From JAHECQ01 sp963775125 (GTDB lineage Bacteria; Actinomycetota; Acidimicrobiia; Acidimicrobiales; SZUA-35), in NCBI GenBank assembly GCA_963775125.1, contig CAVZHQ010000002.1:1178001-1242000 (forward strand): a stretch of 64,000 nucleotides of DNA, given 5' to 3'. The position numbers were made by a program, and so were the translations under genes. This document shows positions 55,890 through 64,000 of the stretch, in pieces; the stretch's first letter is position 1; each line of letters begins with the position of its first letter. The notes below the pieces were generated by a model. That model was not told the DNA's origin and made no database searches. It worked only from the letters and a program-made list of their open reading frames with translations.

Positions 55890-58081
55890 TCGCCGGTGCT
55901 CGACAGGGCGGTGTTCGACAGGGCGGTGTTCGACAGGGCGGTGTTCGACAACGCGGCGGTCAGGAACTCGAGTTCCATGAGTAGCAGGTTTCTTGCCGTC
56001 GCCACCTGGGAGTTCATGTGCGTGACGCCCGAGAGCGGCAGGACCGAATGGACGCGCCCCTGAGCCAGAAGTGCCGACGAGAAGCGGAGGGTGTGCGCTG
56101 CAACCACGTTGTCGTCGGCGAGACCGTGGACCAGGAGCAGCGGGCGGGTGAGCGTCGCCGCCTCGAGAATGAGGTCGGTACGGTCATAGTGCTCGGGGTT
56201 GGCTGCTGGGTGGCCGAGGTACCGCTCGGTGTAGTACGTGTCGTAGAGGTGCCACGTGGTGACCGGGGCGCCGGCGACCGCAGCGTGGACCCGATCGGGC
56301 CTGCGCAACACCGCGAGCGCTGCGAGGTAGCCCCCGAACGACCACCCACGAATTCCGACCCGCTCCAGGTCGAGCAGGCCGACGGCAGCGGCAACACGGT
56401 CGAGCGCTTCGAGCTGGTCATCGAGTATCGGCTGCGCCAGATCACCGAACACCGCCCGCTCGAAGGCCGGTCCGCGACCCGGTGTGCCCCTGCCATCGGT
56501 GACGAGTACCGCAAACCCTTGGTCGGCAAACCACTGCGAAACGAGATGGGCGTTGTGGCTCTTGAGCACCCGCTGAGCGTGGGGCCCACCGTAGGGGTCG
56601 AGGAGAACGGGAAGCTTGGACACGCCGTCGTGATCCGAGGGCAGAAAGAGCGCCGACCGTAGATCGCGTCCACTGCCGTGCCAATGCGGGCGGGGGGTGA
56701 TGCACGGCCTTTCGACGAACGTCTCCAGGAAAAGGTCGCGAGATGACTCGGTCAGCGTTCGTATCGAGACGATCGACCCCGGCGTTTCCGGTGATGCGCT
56801 GGTGATGGCGAGGACGTCACCGGCCAAGGCCCCGTTGTGGACCCCCGCTTCGGTCGTGATCCACGAGACCACCGGGTTGATGGTCGCCGAGTCTGCCGAA
56901 CCGACTGACCGAATCTCGATGGAGGCAAGGTGCACTTCGCTGGGCTCGGTCCACGCCGACACCACGATGCGCCCATCGGAGCTGGTGCCGATGATGGATC
57001 GAATCTGCGCCTCCGGGGTGTCGAGGGGCACGCCGTCGAGGCACAGCGCTCGTCTGCCGCCCCGTTCGCTGACGAGGTCGTCGCGGTCTTCGATGGTGAG
57101 GAGTTGCTCGCCGAACCACGCGGGCGATCCCGGGAAACCCTCGACCCAGACGTCGTCGGTGAGGCGTCGGACCTCGGTGAGGGTGCCCGTCGCCGAATCG
57201 ACACTGGCGATGCTCATGGTCCGTTGGTCACGGGTGGAGCGCACGATCAACGGCGCATGCTCTGCGGCCCAGACGACCTGATTCAGGTATTCGAACGCTC
57301 CGGCGTTCGACCAGTCGACCGCTTGACGCTCGCCGGCCCGACCGAAGAGCCAGAGCTCGACGTTGGCGTTGGCGGTTCCGGCAGCGGGGTAGCGGATCTC
57401 CTGCGGAGCGTTTTGCGGGTTGGCGGGGTCGGCGATCCACCAGGCGTCGACGGGGCGGTTGTCCACCCGGGCGATCAGGAGTTGCGCGCCATCGGGTGAC
57501 CACCAGAAGCCGCGCGCTCGGTCCATCTCCTCGGCGGCGACGAACTCAGCTTTCCCCCACGAGATGAGGGGGTCGGGATCCGAAGCGAGCAGCCTCGTCG
57601 GCGTGGCCGCTGCCCCGGACTCATCGAGCTCGATCAGGTGAAGGGCCTCGTCGGCCACATAGGCCACCGCGGTCCCGGTCGGATCGAGCCGAGGGTCGAA
57701 GACGCCAGCGGTTGCCTCGAGCGCATGGGTGATCCCGTCTCGGTGAAGGAACAGCTCGCCGTTGAGGGCGAAGGCGATGGTCGTCCCATCAGCGGACGTC
57801 GAGAAATCGACGATGCCGACCCCGCTCTCCCGGGCACGTTCGCGACGGGCTCGCTCGGCGATCGGCAGTTCGTTCGGTGCATCGCCGAGCAGATTCCTGG
57901 GGTCGACCAGAAGGGTCTCCGAACCCGATCGTGGGTCGAGGGCCCAGAGGCAGAGCAGCGGGTCATCGCCGCGCGTGGCGCGCAGGAAGTAGACGAAGCG
58001 CCCGGCGCCGGCGACGGTGATGGTGCGCGGCGCGCCAAGGGAGAATCGCCGTGTTCGAGCGTATTGGGCGGGGAAGTCCAC
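55886..58081 (-). CDS. S9 family dipeptidyl-peptidase IV-like serine peptidase
   Basis: 731 residues with no signal peptide. An N-terminal eight-bladed DPP4_N propeller (WGKAEFVAAEEMDRARGFWW contains the EE-type motif that binds the substrate N-terminus) and a C-terminal alpha/beta hydrolase with nucleophile Ser in GWSFGGYLAAL, Asp in VHGLADDNVVAAHT and His in LSGVTHMNSQ. It probably cleaves X-Pro dipeptides in the cytoplasm. The extreme C-terminus is a repeat (ALSNT)n encoded by a 15-bp tandem repeat. The GTG start yields MDFPAQYARTRRFSL. Pairs with rsgA. Confidence 0.88.
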   Translation of the reverse strand: MDFPAQYARTRRFSLGAPRTITVAGAGRFVYFLRATRGDDPLLCLWALDPRSGSETLLVDPRNLLGDAPNELPIAERARRERARESGVGIVDFSTSADGTTIAFALNGELFLHRDGITHALEATAGVFDPRLDPTGTAVAYVADEALHLIELDESGAAATPTRLLASDPDPLISWGKAEFVAAEEMDRARGFWWSPDGAQLLIARVDNRPVDAWWIADPANPQNAPQEIRYPAAGTANANVELWLFGRAGERQAVDWSNAGAFEYLNQVVWAAEHAPLIVRSTRDQRTMSIASVDSATGTLTEVRRLTDDVWVEGFPGSPAWFGEQLLTIEDRDDLVSERGGRRALCLDGVPLDTPEAQIRSIIGTSSDGRIVVSAWTEPSEVHLASIEIRSVGSADSATINPVVSWITTEAGVHNGALAGDVLAITSASPETPGSIVSIRTLTESSRDLFLETFVERPCITPRPHWHGSGRDLRSALFLPSDHDGVSKLPVLLDPYGGPHAQRVLKSHNAHLVSQWFADQGFAVLVTDGRGTPGRGPAFERAVFGDLAQPILDDQLEALDRVAAAVGLLDLERVGIRGWSFGGYLAALAVLRRPDRVHAAVAGAPVTTWHLYDTYYTERYLGHPAANPEHYDRTDLILEAATLTRPLLLVHGLADDNVVAAHTLRFSSALLAQGRVHSVLPLSGVTHMNSQVATARNLLLMELEFLTAALSNTALSNTALSNTALSSTGE
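55896..55955 (-). repeat. Four 15-bp tandem units at the 3' end of the S9 peptidase gene
   Basis: Four units of GTGTTCGACAGGGCG (with first and last variants), 60 bases in all, encode repeated ALSNT at the C-terminus. Copy number is likely to vary between strains. Confidence 0.9.
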
Positions 58082-58326
58082 AGGTCGTCTTTGCGGGCAG
58101 TCTGGTGGTTCGCTGGGTGGTTCGCTGGGTGGTTGTGCAGGCTGGTGGCACGTAGCCGTGACACCGGGCGGCGCGGGTCACGAGTACCGTAGCGAGAGAC
58201 TCCGGGCTACGCTTGCGGAGCGTCTCGTTTCTCTGACCATGGCGGTCGTCGATCGAGGTCGTAACATGCTCGATGGAGCTGCCGATAGGTGGTTCCAACG
58301 TCCCTGCGAGATGAGGTGTCATCAAA
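58082..58326. other. Divergent intergenic region, S9 peptidase and ferredoxin
   Basis: 245 bp. It contains a tandem GGTTCGCTGGGT repeat (about 58108-58132) and TAACAT at 58262-58267 that could serve as -10 for the ferredoxin gene with a ~50-base leader. A GAGG Shine-Dalgarno lies 9 bases before ATG 58327. No small gene is evident. Confidence 0.4.
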
Positions 58327-58596
58327 ATGGTCAAGGTCTGGATCGACCAGGATCTCTGCACAGGCGACGGCCTGTGTGCCGAGATTGCCCCCGATGTGTT
58401 CTTCGGGCAGGACGATGGCCTGTATTACGTCAAGGAAGCTGCGTCGAACTTCGGATCCGAGAAACTGTTCGACGGCAAGAGCAACCCGGCTGGTGCTGAT
58501 GGCATGGCCCGGATTCCTGAAGACGGCCTCGACCGTGTGATCGAGTCAGCCGAGGAGTGCCCCGGCGAGTGCATCTTCATCGACGTGGACGAGTAG
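58327..58596 (+). CDS. Ferredoxin, probably [3Fe-4S]/[4Fe-4S] single-cluster type
   Basis: 89 residues, very acidic. Cys11 and Cys17 in DLCTGDGLCAEIAPDVFF, and Cys78 plus Cys82 in EECPGECIFIDVDE, match the C-x5-C ... CP pattern of actinobacterial ferredoxins that serve cytochromes P450. The middle Cys of the CxxCxxC triplet is Asp, favouring a [3Fe-4S] cluster. A ~20-residue insert (GSEKLFDGKSNPAGADGMAR) is longer than usual. No P450 or reductase gene is adjacent. Confidence 0.88.
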   Translation: MVKVWIDQDLCTGDGLCAEIAPDVFFGQDDGLYYVKEAASNFGSEKLFDGKSNPAGADGMARIPEDGLDRVIESAEECPGECIFIDVDE

Positions 58597-58653
58597 GCAT
58601 CTCCGGCGGAGTGCGGGCGACCGCGGTCGCCTGAAACAGAATCGTTCGACCTA

Positions 58654-58681
58654 CGAAACTGGGCCGTTTGGCTCAGTTTCG
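58654..58681 (+). terminator. Intrinsic-type terminator after the ferredoxin gene
   Basis: CGAAACTG-G-GCC, loop GTTT, GGC-T-CAGTTTCG forms an 8+1+3 bp stem followed by TTGGTTTTC, a T-rich tail. Confidence 0.7.
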
Positions 58682-58706
58682 TTGGTTTTCGGCCGACGAG
58701 TGAAGG

Positions 58707-59685
58707 GTGCGATACCTCAAACTCGTCGGCAGCGTGTGCCTCATGGCCCTCCTCGCGGCCGTCTGGCGTCTCCATCCATCGGTGGTGGCCGCCTACACCG
58801 AGGATCCGGACCCCATCAGCTTTCAGCTCGGTGGCGGCGACTACGCGTTCGAGCGGACAGCGCTCGAGCCGTCACCATTCGTGATCGACGTGGCCGCTCC
58901 GGACCTGCGCAGCGCGCCGCTGCCGGCGGTGTCTGCGGCTCGTGAGCCGGTGCCCGCAGTGCAAATGGCCGGCGGGGGGGCCGGGCTGGCCGGCACCGTG
59001 GTCGGGCCCGACGGACCGGTTCCGGGCGCAGTTGTCCACATCGAGCGGCACACCAGCGCCGGGTCAGCACAGCTGCAGGTCCTCACCGACGACGACGGCA
59101 CCTGGACTGCGGCCGGATTGGCGGGCGGCAGATTCCGGGTTCGGGCCTATCTGCCGAACCTGTTGACCGACGTCGAACCTCAGGTCTTCTTTCTTCGAGC
59201 GGACGAGCAGCGGCCGGTTTCCTCCGCACTGGTCGGCCCTGCTGACAGACTTGTCGTGAACTTCCATTCTTCAGGGCCGCACTACCTCGCCATGGTGTCC
59301 ACCGACGCAGTGACCGTCGGTCGTGAGCTCGTCGATGGTGAGGGTCGACTGGTGGTGTCGCCGGTACCGGGGCATGGCGTGGCGTTGACGGTCACTGGTG
59401 CCGCTGGGTTCACCGCCCCGCCGCCCGAGGTCGACCGATGGTTCGGGGACGCTGCGCTTCTCGGTGTTGTGCCCCGTGCTGGGAACGTCGGAACTGCGGG
59501 TGCTGGTCCAACCGCTCGGTGTCGTGCCGGATCCTGGTCTGCCGGGTTTGGGCGCTCCGGACGGTGTGAGCTTGGCGACACCCGAAGCCTTCACGTTCGC
59601 GCTTCCCAATTGTGAGGTGGTCCCGCCGCCGCCCGAGGCCGCCGATCCGTCCACCACTGGCACGACCGTGGCGGGGGCCGACTGA
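58707..59685 (+). CDS. Secreted protein with carboxypeptidase-regulatory-like domain (frame-broken)
   Basis: A hydrophobic N-terminus (LVGSVCLMALLAAVW) predicts export. Residues ~90-165 have GTVVGPDGPVPGAVVHIE and a later LTDDDGTWTAAGLAGGRFRV, the pattern of a CarboxypepD_reg beta-sandwich. After ~residue 255 one surplus C near 59475-59478 shifts to LGTSELRVLVQPLGVVPDP and a Pro-rich end VPPPPEAADPSTTGTTVAG, stopping at 59685. The stop overlaps the penicillin-binding-protein ATG (TGATG), implying coupled translation and an envelope role. Confidence 0.7.
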
Positions 59686-60920
59686 TGGGCCGCAGATCAG
59701 GTGATGGCGGCCTGGCCTCGGCGCTCACCACGGCGCTGCGTCTTGCAGTGGCGCTTGCGTTCGGGGCCGTCTTCGTGCCGCCTGTCGCAGCCGGCGTGGG
59801 GCTGGTCACGCTGTTTCGGGCACCGCTACCCGGCGAGCTACCCGATGAACGTCCGTCCTTCGAAGCGGTGCCTTCGGTCGTTCTCGATCGGAACGGCCTC
59901 GAGATCGGTCAGTTTCGTGGCTTCGATCGAACGCTCGACGTGACCCAGGCCGACGTGCCCCAGGTACTCAAGGATGCGGTCGTCGCCATCGAAGATCAGC
60001 GCTTCTACCAGCACAACGGCGTGGATTTCGAGGGCGTCGCCCGCGCGGCGCGGACCAACCTCGAACTCGGCGAGATTGCACAGGGAGGGTCCACGATCAC
60101 CCAGCAGTACGTCAAGAACGCGTACCTCACTGGCGAGCGGACCTTCGAACGCAAGTTCCGAGAGGCCTTGTTGGCGACCGAGCTCGAGCAACGGATGAGC
60201 AAGGACGAGATCCTGTTCCGCTACTTGGAAACGTCCTATTTCGGCTCCGGCGCATACGGCATCGGCGCTGCAGCCGAGGTCTACTTCGACAAACCGGTTT
60301 CGGAGCTGGACATCAGCGAGGCGGCGACCTTGGCCGGAGTGGTGCAGGCGCCGACCCGCCTGTCGCCCCGAGTCGACGTCGTGGCGGCCGAGAGCCGACG
60401 ACAACTGGTGCTGCAGTCGATGCTCGACCAGGGATTCGTGAACCTCGAGGACTACGAACGCGAAGCAGATCGTCAACTCTGGCTGGTCGATGCCGGCCCC
60501 CGCCCGGTCGGACCGGTCACCGTCGTGGCGCCTCTGCCCCTGAAGGGCGCAGCTGATCACCCCTTCTTCGTCGACTGGGTCGAAGCGCAGCTGCTCGAGA
60601 CGCTGGGGCCAGACCTCTTGTACCAGGGCGGTCTGAGCATCGAGACCACCATCGAGCCACGTATCCAAGAAGCAGCGGAGGCCGCCGCCGCCGAACGATT
60701 GCAGAACACCGGGTACCCGGTCGACATGGCGATGGTGACGCTTGACCCGCGGACGGGGGAGGTCCTTGGCATGGTTGGCGGGCGAGATTACGCCGCGAGC
60801 CAGGTGAACCTCGCCATCGGCGGAAGCACCGGTTTCCAGCCGGGAAGTTCGTTCAAGCCGATCGTGTTGGCCGAGGCATTCACCAAGGGCATCGGCCCCG
60901 AGACCGTCTATCCGGCAACA
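59685..60920 (+). CDS. Class A penicillin-binding protein, truncated in the transpeptidase domain
   Basis: Bifunctional peptidoglycan synthase. N-terminal TM helix (~18-45), GT51 glycosyltransferase with IEDQRFYQHNGVDFEGVARA (catalytic Glu), GGSTITQQYVKNAYLTGERT and RYLETSYFGSGAYGIGAAAE. The transpeptidase domain starts with ALDPRTG-like TLDPRTGEVLGMVGGRDYAA and reaches the SxxK site SSFK (Ser codon 60846-60848). About 20 residues later, after GIGPETVYP, homology stops; the SxN and KTG motifs are missing. The frame continues into unrelated repeat-protein sequence, so a chimeric join or deletion lies near 60915-60925. Confidence 0.8.
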
Positions 60921-62173
60921 CCCTGCTGTTCAACCCCGATGGTTCGATGGCGGTGTACCAGTCGGTCGATGCCACGGCGGCAGCAGTATCGATCTGGTCG
61001 GTCGGCCTGGTGCCCGACGGCGCGTCGGTGTTCACGCCGCTCGCGCCCACGCGCGTGTTCGACACGCGCGCCAGCCGAGCCGGCGCCTGGCCCGAAGGGG
61101 GCGCTCGTCGCCGGCGGATCGGTCGATGTGCAGGTGACCGGCGTGGGTGGGGTACCGACCAATGCCACCGCCGTGGTGCTGAACGTCACTGCCACCGAGT
61201 CGGCCGGTGACGGGTTCGTCACCGTGTGGCCCACCGGCACGGTTCGACCGCTCGCATCGAGCATCAACCTCACCGCCGCCTCGCAGACCCGCCCCAACCT
61301 GGTGATCACCCCGGTCGGCACAGACGGCAAGGTGTCGATGTTCTCGCAGCGCGGGACGCACCTGTTGGCCGACGTGACCGGCTACTTCACCGCGGCCACC
61401 GGGCCGACCACGTCGGGCCGCATCCTGCCGTTGGCACCGACGCGGGTGTTCGACACACGGCCCGACGAAGCCGCACCCGGACCGAAGGGGTACGTGGCAG
61501 GTGGCGCGACGATCTCTGCGCAGATCGCCGGGGTCGCGGGCGTACCCGCCGATGCGACCGCCGTGGTGCTGAACGTCACGGCCACCGAGTCGGCCGGCGA
61601 CGGCTACGTCACGGTCTGGCCCACCGGGCAGGATCGACCGTCGACGTCGACGTTGAACCTCGCCCGGGCCGGCGACACCGCCGCGAACCTGGTGGTGATG
61701 CCGCTGGGCGACGGTGGCCGCATCGATCTGTTCGTGCAACGCGGCGCGCACCTGTTGGCCGACGTGACCGGCTACGTCACCTCGGCCGGGGCGTCACCCG
61801 ACACCAGCGGGCTGTACGTCCCGCTGTCGCCGGCACGGGCGTTCGACACTCGCGAGAGTGAGCCCGGCAACGGCCCGAAGGGCTTCGTCGCCGGCGGCTC
61901 GACGATCAACACCACCATCGCTCGCGTCGCCGGCGTGCCGGCCCACGTGGGACTGGTGTCGCTGAACGTCACCGCCATCGACGCCGCGACCGGGTACGTG
62001 ACGGCGTTCCCGGTCCGGCTCGACCCGTCGCATCGACGGTGAACGTCAACGGCCCGAACGACGTGCGTGCCAACGCCGCCATGGTGCCGCTGGCAGGGAA
62101 CGGACAGTTGCAACTGTTCAGCCAAACAGGAGCGCACCTGCTCGCCGACGCCACCGGGTACACGCTCGCCTGA
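60920..62173 (+). CDS. Surface protein fragment: lectin-like segment plus three DVTGYF repeats (frame-broken, 5' end missing)
   Basis: It begins within NTLLFNPDGSMAVYQ ... IWSVGL, a pattern like bulb-type (B-lectin) domains. Three ~130-residue repeats follow, starting LAPTRVFDTR at ~61036, ~61430 and ~61822. Each contains GPKG, a ATAVVLNVTATESAGDGxVT core, VWPTG and ends LLADVTGYxT. Frame changes occur near 61075 and near 62015; the second gives VASTVNVNGPNDVRANAAMV and the natural end GAHLLADATGYTLA at 62173. The true N-terminus, probably with a signal peptide, is not in the window. These repeats are typical of secreted Acidimicrobiia proteins of unknown function. Confidence 0.7.
61036..62170 (+). 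repeat. Three ~390-bp DVTGYF-domain repeats
   Basis: Units start near 61036, 61430 and 61822, are roughly 390 bases each, and share near-identical blocks such as GCCGTGGTGCTGAACGTCAC and CACCTGTTGGCCGACGTGAC. This could promote recombination or mis-assembly. Confidence 0.85.
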
Positions 62174-62193
62174 CGGACCGGCCCTCAGCCCTC

Positions 62194-62199
62194 TAGATT
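62194..62199 (+). promoter_or_regulatory. -10 box TAGATT for leaderless L,D-transpeptidase gene
   Basis: TAGATT ends 6 bases before ATG 62206. Confidence 0.5.
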
Positions 62200-62205
62200 C
62201 GCCGG

Positions 62206-63826
62206 ATGCGACCCACTTGGCAGCACCTCGTGGTCGTGTCGATGGTGACTGCGACATCTCTCATCGCCGTACCGGCCGCCATCGCCTCGGCTGACGCCGG
62301 ACCCACCTCGAGCTACGTGGCCGTCGAGCCATGCCGGCTGGTCGACACCCGCGACACCGCATCGCCGCTCGGCACCGCCCAGACGCTCATCGTGCAGGTG
62401 ACCGGCGAGTGCAACGTGCCGATCGGAGCGACTGCGGTGGCATTGACCGTCACCGCAGTTGACACTGCCGCAACCGGCTTCCTCACCGTGTGGCCCACGG
62501 GCCAGCCTCAGCCCGTCGCCTCGACCATCGCATGGGGCGGCGCTGGCGAGGTGCGCGCGAACGGCACGATCGTGGCGCTCTCGACCGCGGGGCAGGTGTC
62601 GGTGTTCGTCAACGCGCCCGCCCATGTGGTGGTCGATGTGTCAGGCGCGTTCGTGGCCGCGTCGTCGGCCACGGCCGGACGCTTCATCCCGGTGGCGCCG
62701 TTGCGGCTGCTCGATACACGAACCACCGCCCGACCTGCGGCAGGTGAGACGGTGAACGTCGCGATGCCCGACGAGGTCGACGCCGATGCCATCGCGGTGG
62801 TCGTCACCATCACCACCGCAGACGCCAGTGGTACTGGCTTCTTCACCGCGTTCGCCGCCGGAGACGAGCGTCCGACGGCGTCGACGTTGAACACCACCCG
62901 GCAGGGTCAGACCGTGGCCGCCACCGCGATCGTGCCGGTCGGACCTGCTGGAATCGCGCTGTTCACCCAGCGCGGCGACCACGTGATCATCGACCTCACC
63001 GGATGGTTCACCGGCCCGTCGGCCGACCCGACCGACGAAGGACTGTTCGTCCCGGTCTCGCCGGCACGTGTCCTCGATACGCGGCACGGCTGGCATCCCG
63101 CTGTACACCGACGGCAGCCTGTCGCTCGAGACCGATTCGTTGTTGGGCAGCGCGGCAGCGATCGTCGCCAACCTCACGTCAGTCGAGTCGTTGGGCGATG
63201 GCTTCGTCGCCACGTTCCCGTCGTCGACGCCGCGACCCGGAACATCGACGCTGAACTACCAGCGGGGCGAGACTGTGGCGAACATGGCCGTCATCGCCAC
63301 GTCGACCGACGGCGCATCGGTGTACGCGAACCGGCTGACACAACTGGTGGTCGATGTGACGGGGTGGTTCACCGGTCGACCGGTCGGCACGACCGGACCG
63401 CCCGATCTGAATGCTCCCCCGCCCCTCGCCGGCTGCCCTGCCACAGCACGTGCGGCGGTCGCCGACAAGCTGCAGCAACGTTTCTGGCTGTGTCGCAATG
63501 GAGTGCCGGTCACCGACTCTCTTCCGATGACCACCGGTGGCCTCGCCTACGCGCTGCCCACGATCGGCACGTACCGCGTGTTCACCAAGCTCGCCGTGAA
63601 TCGCGGCATCCACGGCGAGTTCCTCCAACGCTTCGTCGCCTTCTCCACCACGCCGCGCGGCAACCGGATCGCATTCCACGAGGTCGTGAACCAGCACCCC
63701 GACACGGTGGGCGACCTGAACATGCGCGGCGCCTCGGCGGGCTGCTTCCGCGTGCGTCGCGACGACTCGGTGCTCGTGTGGGACTTCCTGCAGGTCGGTG
63801 ATCCGGTCGTCGTCCTGACGCCATGA
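62206..63826 (+). CDS. Secreted protein with three DVTGYF-type repeats and a C-terminal L,D-transpeptidase (YkuD) domain (frame-broken)
   Basis: A signal peptide (MRPTWQHLVVVSMVTATSLI ... IASADA) is followed by repeats from VAVEPCRLVDTRDT, VAPLRLLDTRTT and VSPARVLDTR, ending VVDVSGAF, IIDLTGWF and VVDVTGWF. One surplus base near 63090 interrupts the third. The C-terminal ~130 residues read QQRFWLCRNGVPVTDSLPMT, GTYRVFTKLAVNRGIHGEFL, IAFHEVV and GASAGCFRVRRDDSVLVWDF, matching YkuD: upstream His, catalytic Cys in SAGCFR (canonical SHGCxR, with Ala for His), and a Gly-Asp-Pro-Val end. It probably cross-links peptidoglycan (3-3) or anchors proteins, with the repeats acting as a surface module. 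Confidence 0.75.
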
Positions 63827-63928
63827 GCCGGTGGGCGGCGGCGCAGGGCACCGGCCGCTGAGTCTCGCCGCGAGCCTCGACCGCAGCCTGGTCGAGCGCC
63901 GCTCCGGAGTGGGGCAGACTGTGCCACA

Positions 63929-64000
63929 TGGGGTATGACGTGCACGTCGAAGTCACGCTGAAGGCGGCGCCGAGCTTGGCGTTGATGACTGCGCTGGACC
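63929..64000 (+). CDS. Possible start of a gene running off the window
   Basis: ATG 63929 opens MGYDVHVEVTLKAAPSLALM without a stop to the window end. It is too short to identify. The 102 bases between it and the transpeptidase stop show no clear element. Confidence 0.3.

Overview
The window is high-GC actinobacterial DNA. It carries a radA-disA pair, an ispD-ispF-rlmB cluster, a coproporphyrin-type haem pathway (hemE, an HemY-like oxidase, hemQ), HelD and Lhr helicases, an F420/LLM-type oxidoreductase and many GTG starts. Six copies of a surface domain ending in DVTGYF/DVTGWF-type strings suggest class Acidimicrobiia (an Ilumatobacter-like organism); this placement is inferred from family knowledge, not measured. 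No rRNA, prophage, IS element or CRISPR array is visible. There is one tRNA (Thr-UGU).

Layout. 0-7.9 kb: a partial HAD-domain membrane protein, radA, disA, a Crp/Fnr regulator, ispD-ispF, rlmB and a membrane protein. 7.9-13.2 kb: tRNA-Thr, a LytR_C protein, glycerate kinase, fdhD, a lipoprotein and hemQ. 13.2-22.2 kb: an S1-domain protein, glnD, a Nudix hydrolase, PAC2, GNAT, a quinoprotein sugar dehydrogenase and a TesB thioesterase. 22.2-25.9 kb: two methyltransferases, an alpha/alpha-toroid protein and a GT4 glycosyltransferase, resembling a conserved actinobacterial locus whose product I do not know. 26-33 kb: pirin, dtd, and a leftward hemE-hemY-lnt-pgi operon with overlapping genes. 33-43 kb: HelD, an AbiEi/DUF559-like gene bracketed by paired palindromes, enoyl-CoA hydratase, an LLM oxidoreductase and Lhr. 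43-52 kb: an FtsX/LolD-type ABC transporter, a NarL/histidine-kinase pair and a 1164-residue cyclase-AAA-TPR regulator. 52-58.6 kb: 1-Cys peroxiredoxin, LhgO, a LysM lipoprotein, rsgA, an S9 peptidase and a ferredoxin. 58.7-64 kb: a cell-envelope block with a penicillin-binding protein, DVTGYF-repeat proteins and an L,D-transpeptidase.

Two patterns run through the window. First, 18 genes have a TANNNT box ending 6-8 bases before the start codon, the signature of leaderless mRNA; it fixes several start sites. Second, seven copies of a 49-bp hairpin (GAAC ... GTTC in either orientation, centre G-AAA or G-AAT) occur in two sequence families. Five lie between convergent genes and four bracket the AbiEi/DUF559 gene in inverted orientation.

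Caution: at least 16 genes are interrupted by single-base frame changes, mostly one surplus base, while genes as long as lhr (4.5 kb) are intact. This looks like residual sequencing or assembly error rather than mass gene decay. The penicillin-binding protein to repeat-protein junction near 60.92 kb may be a chimeric join. Gene spans below are given as intended full genes, with the frame breaks noted.
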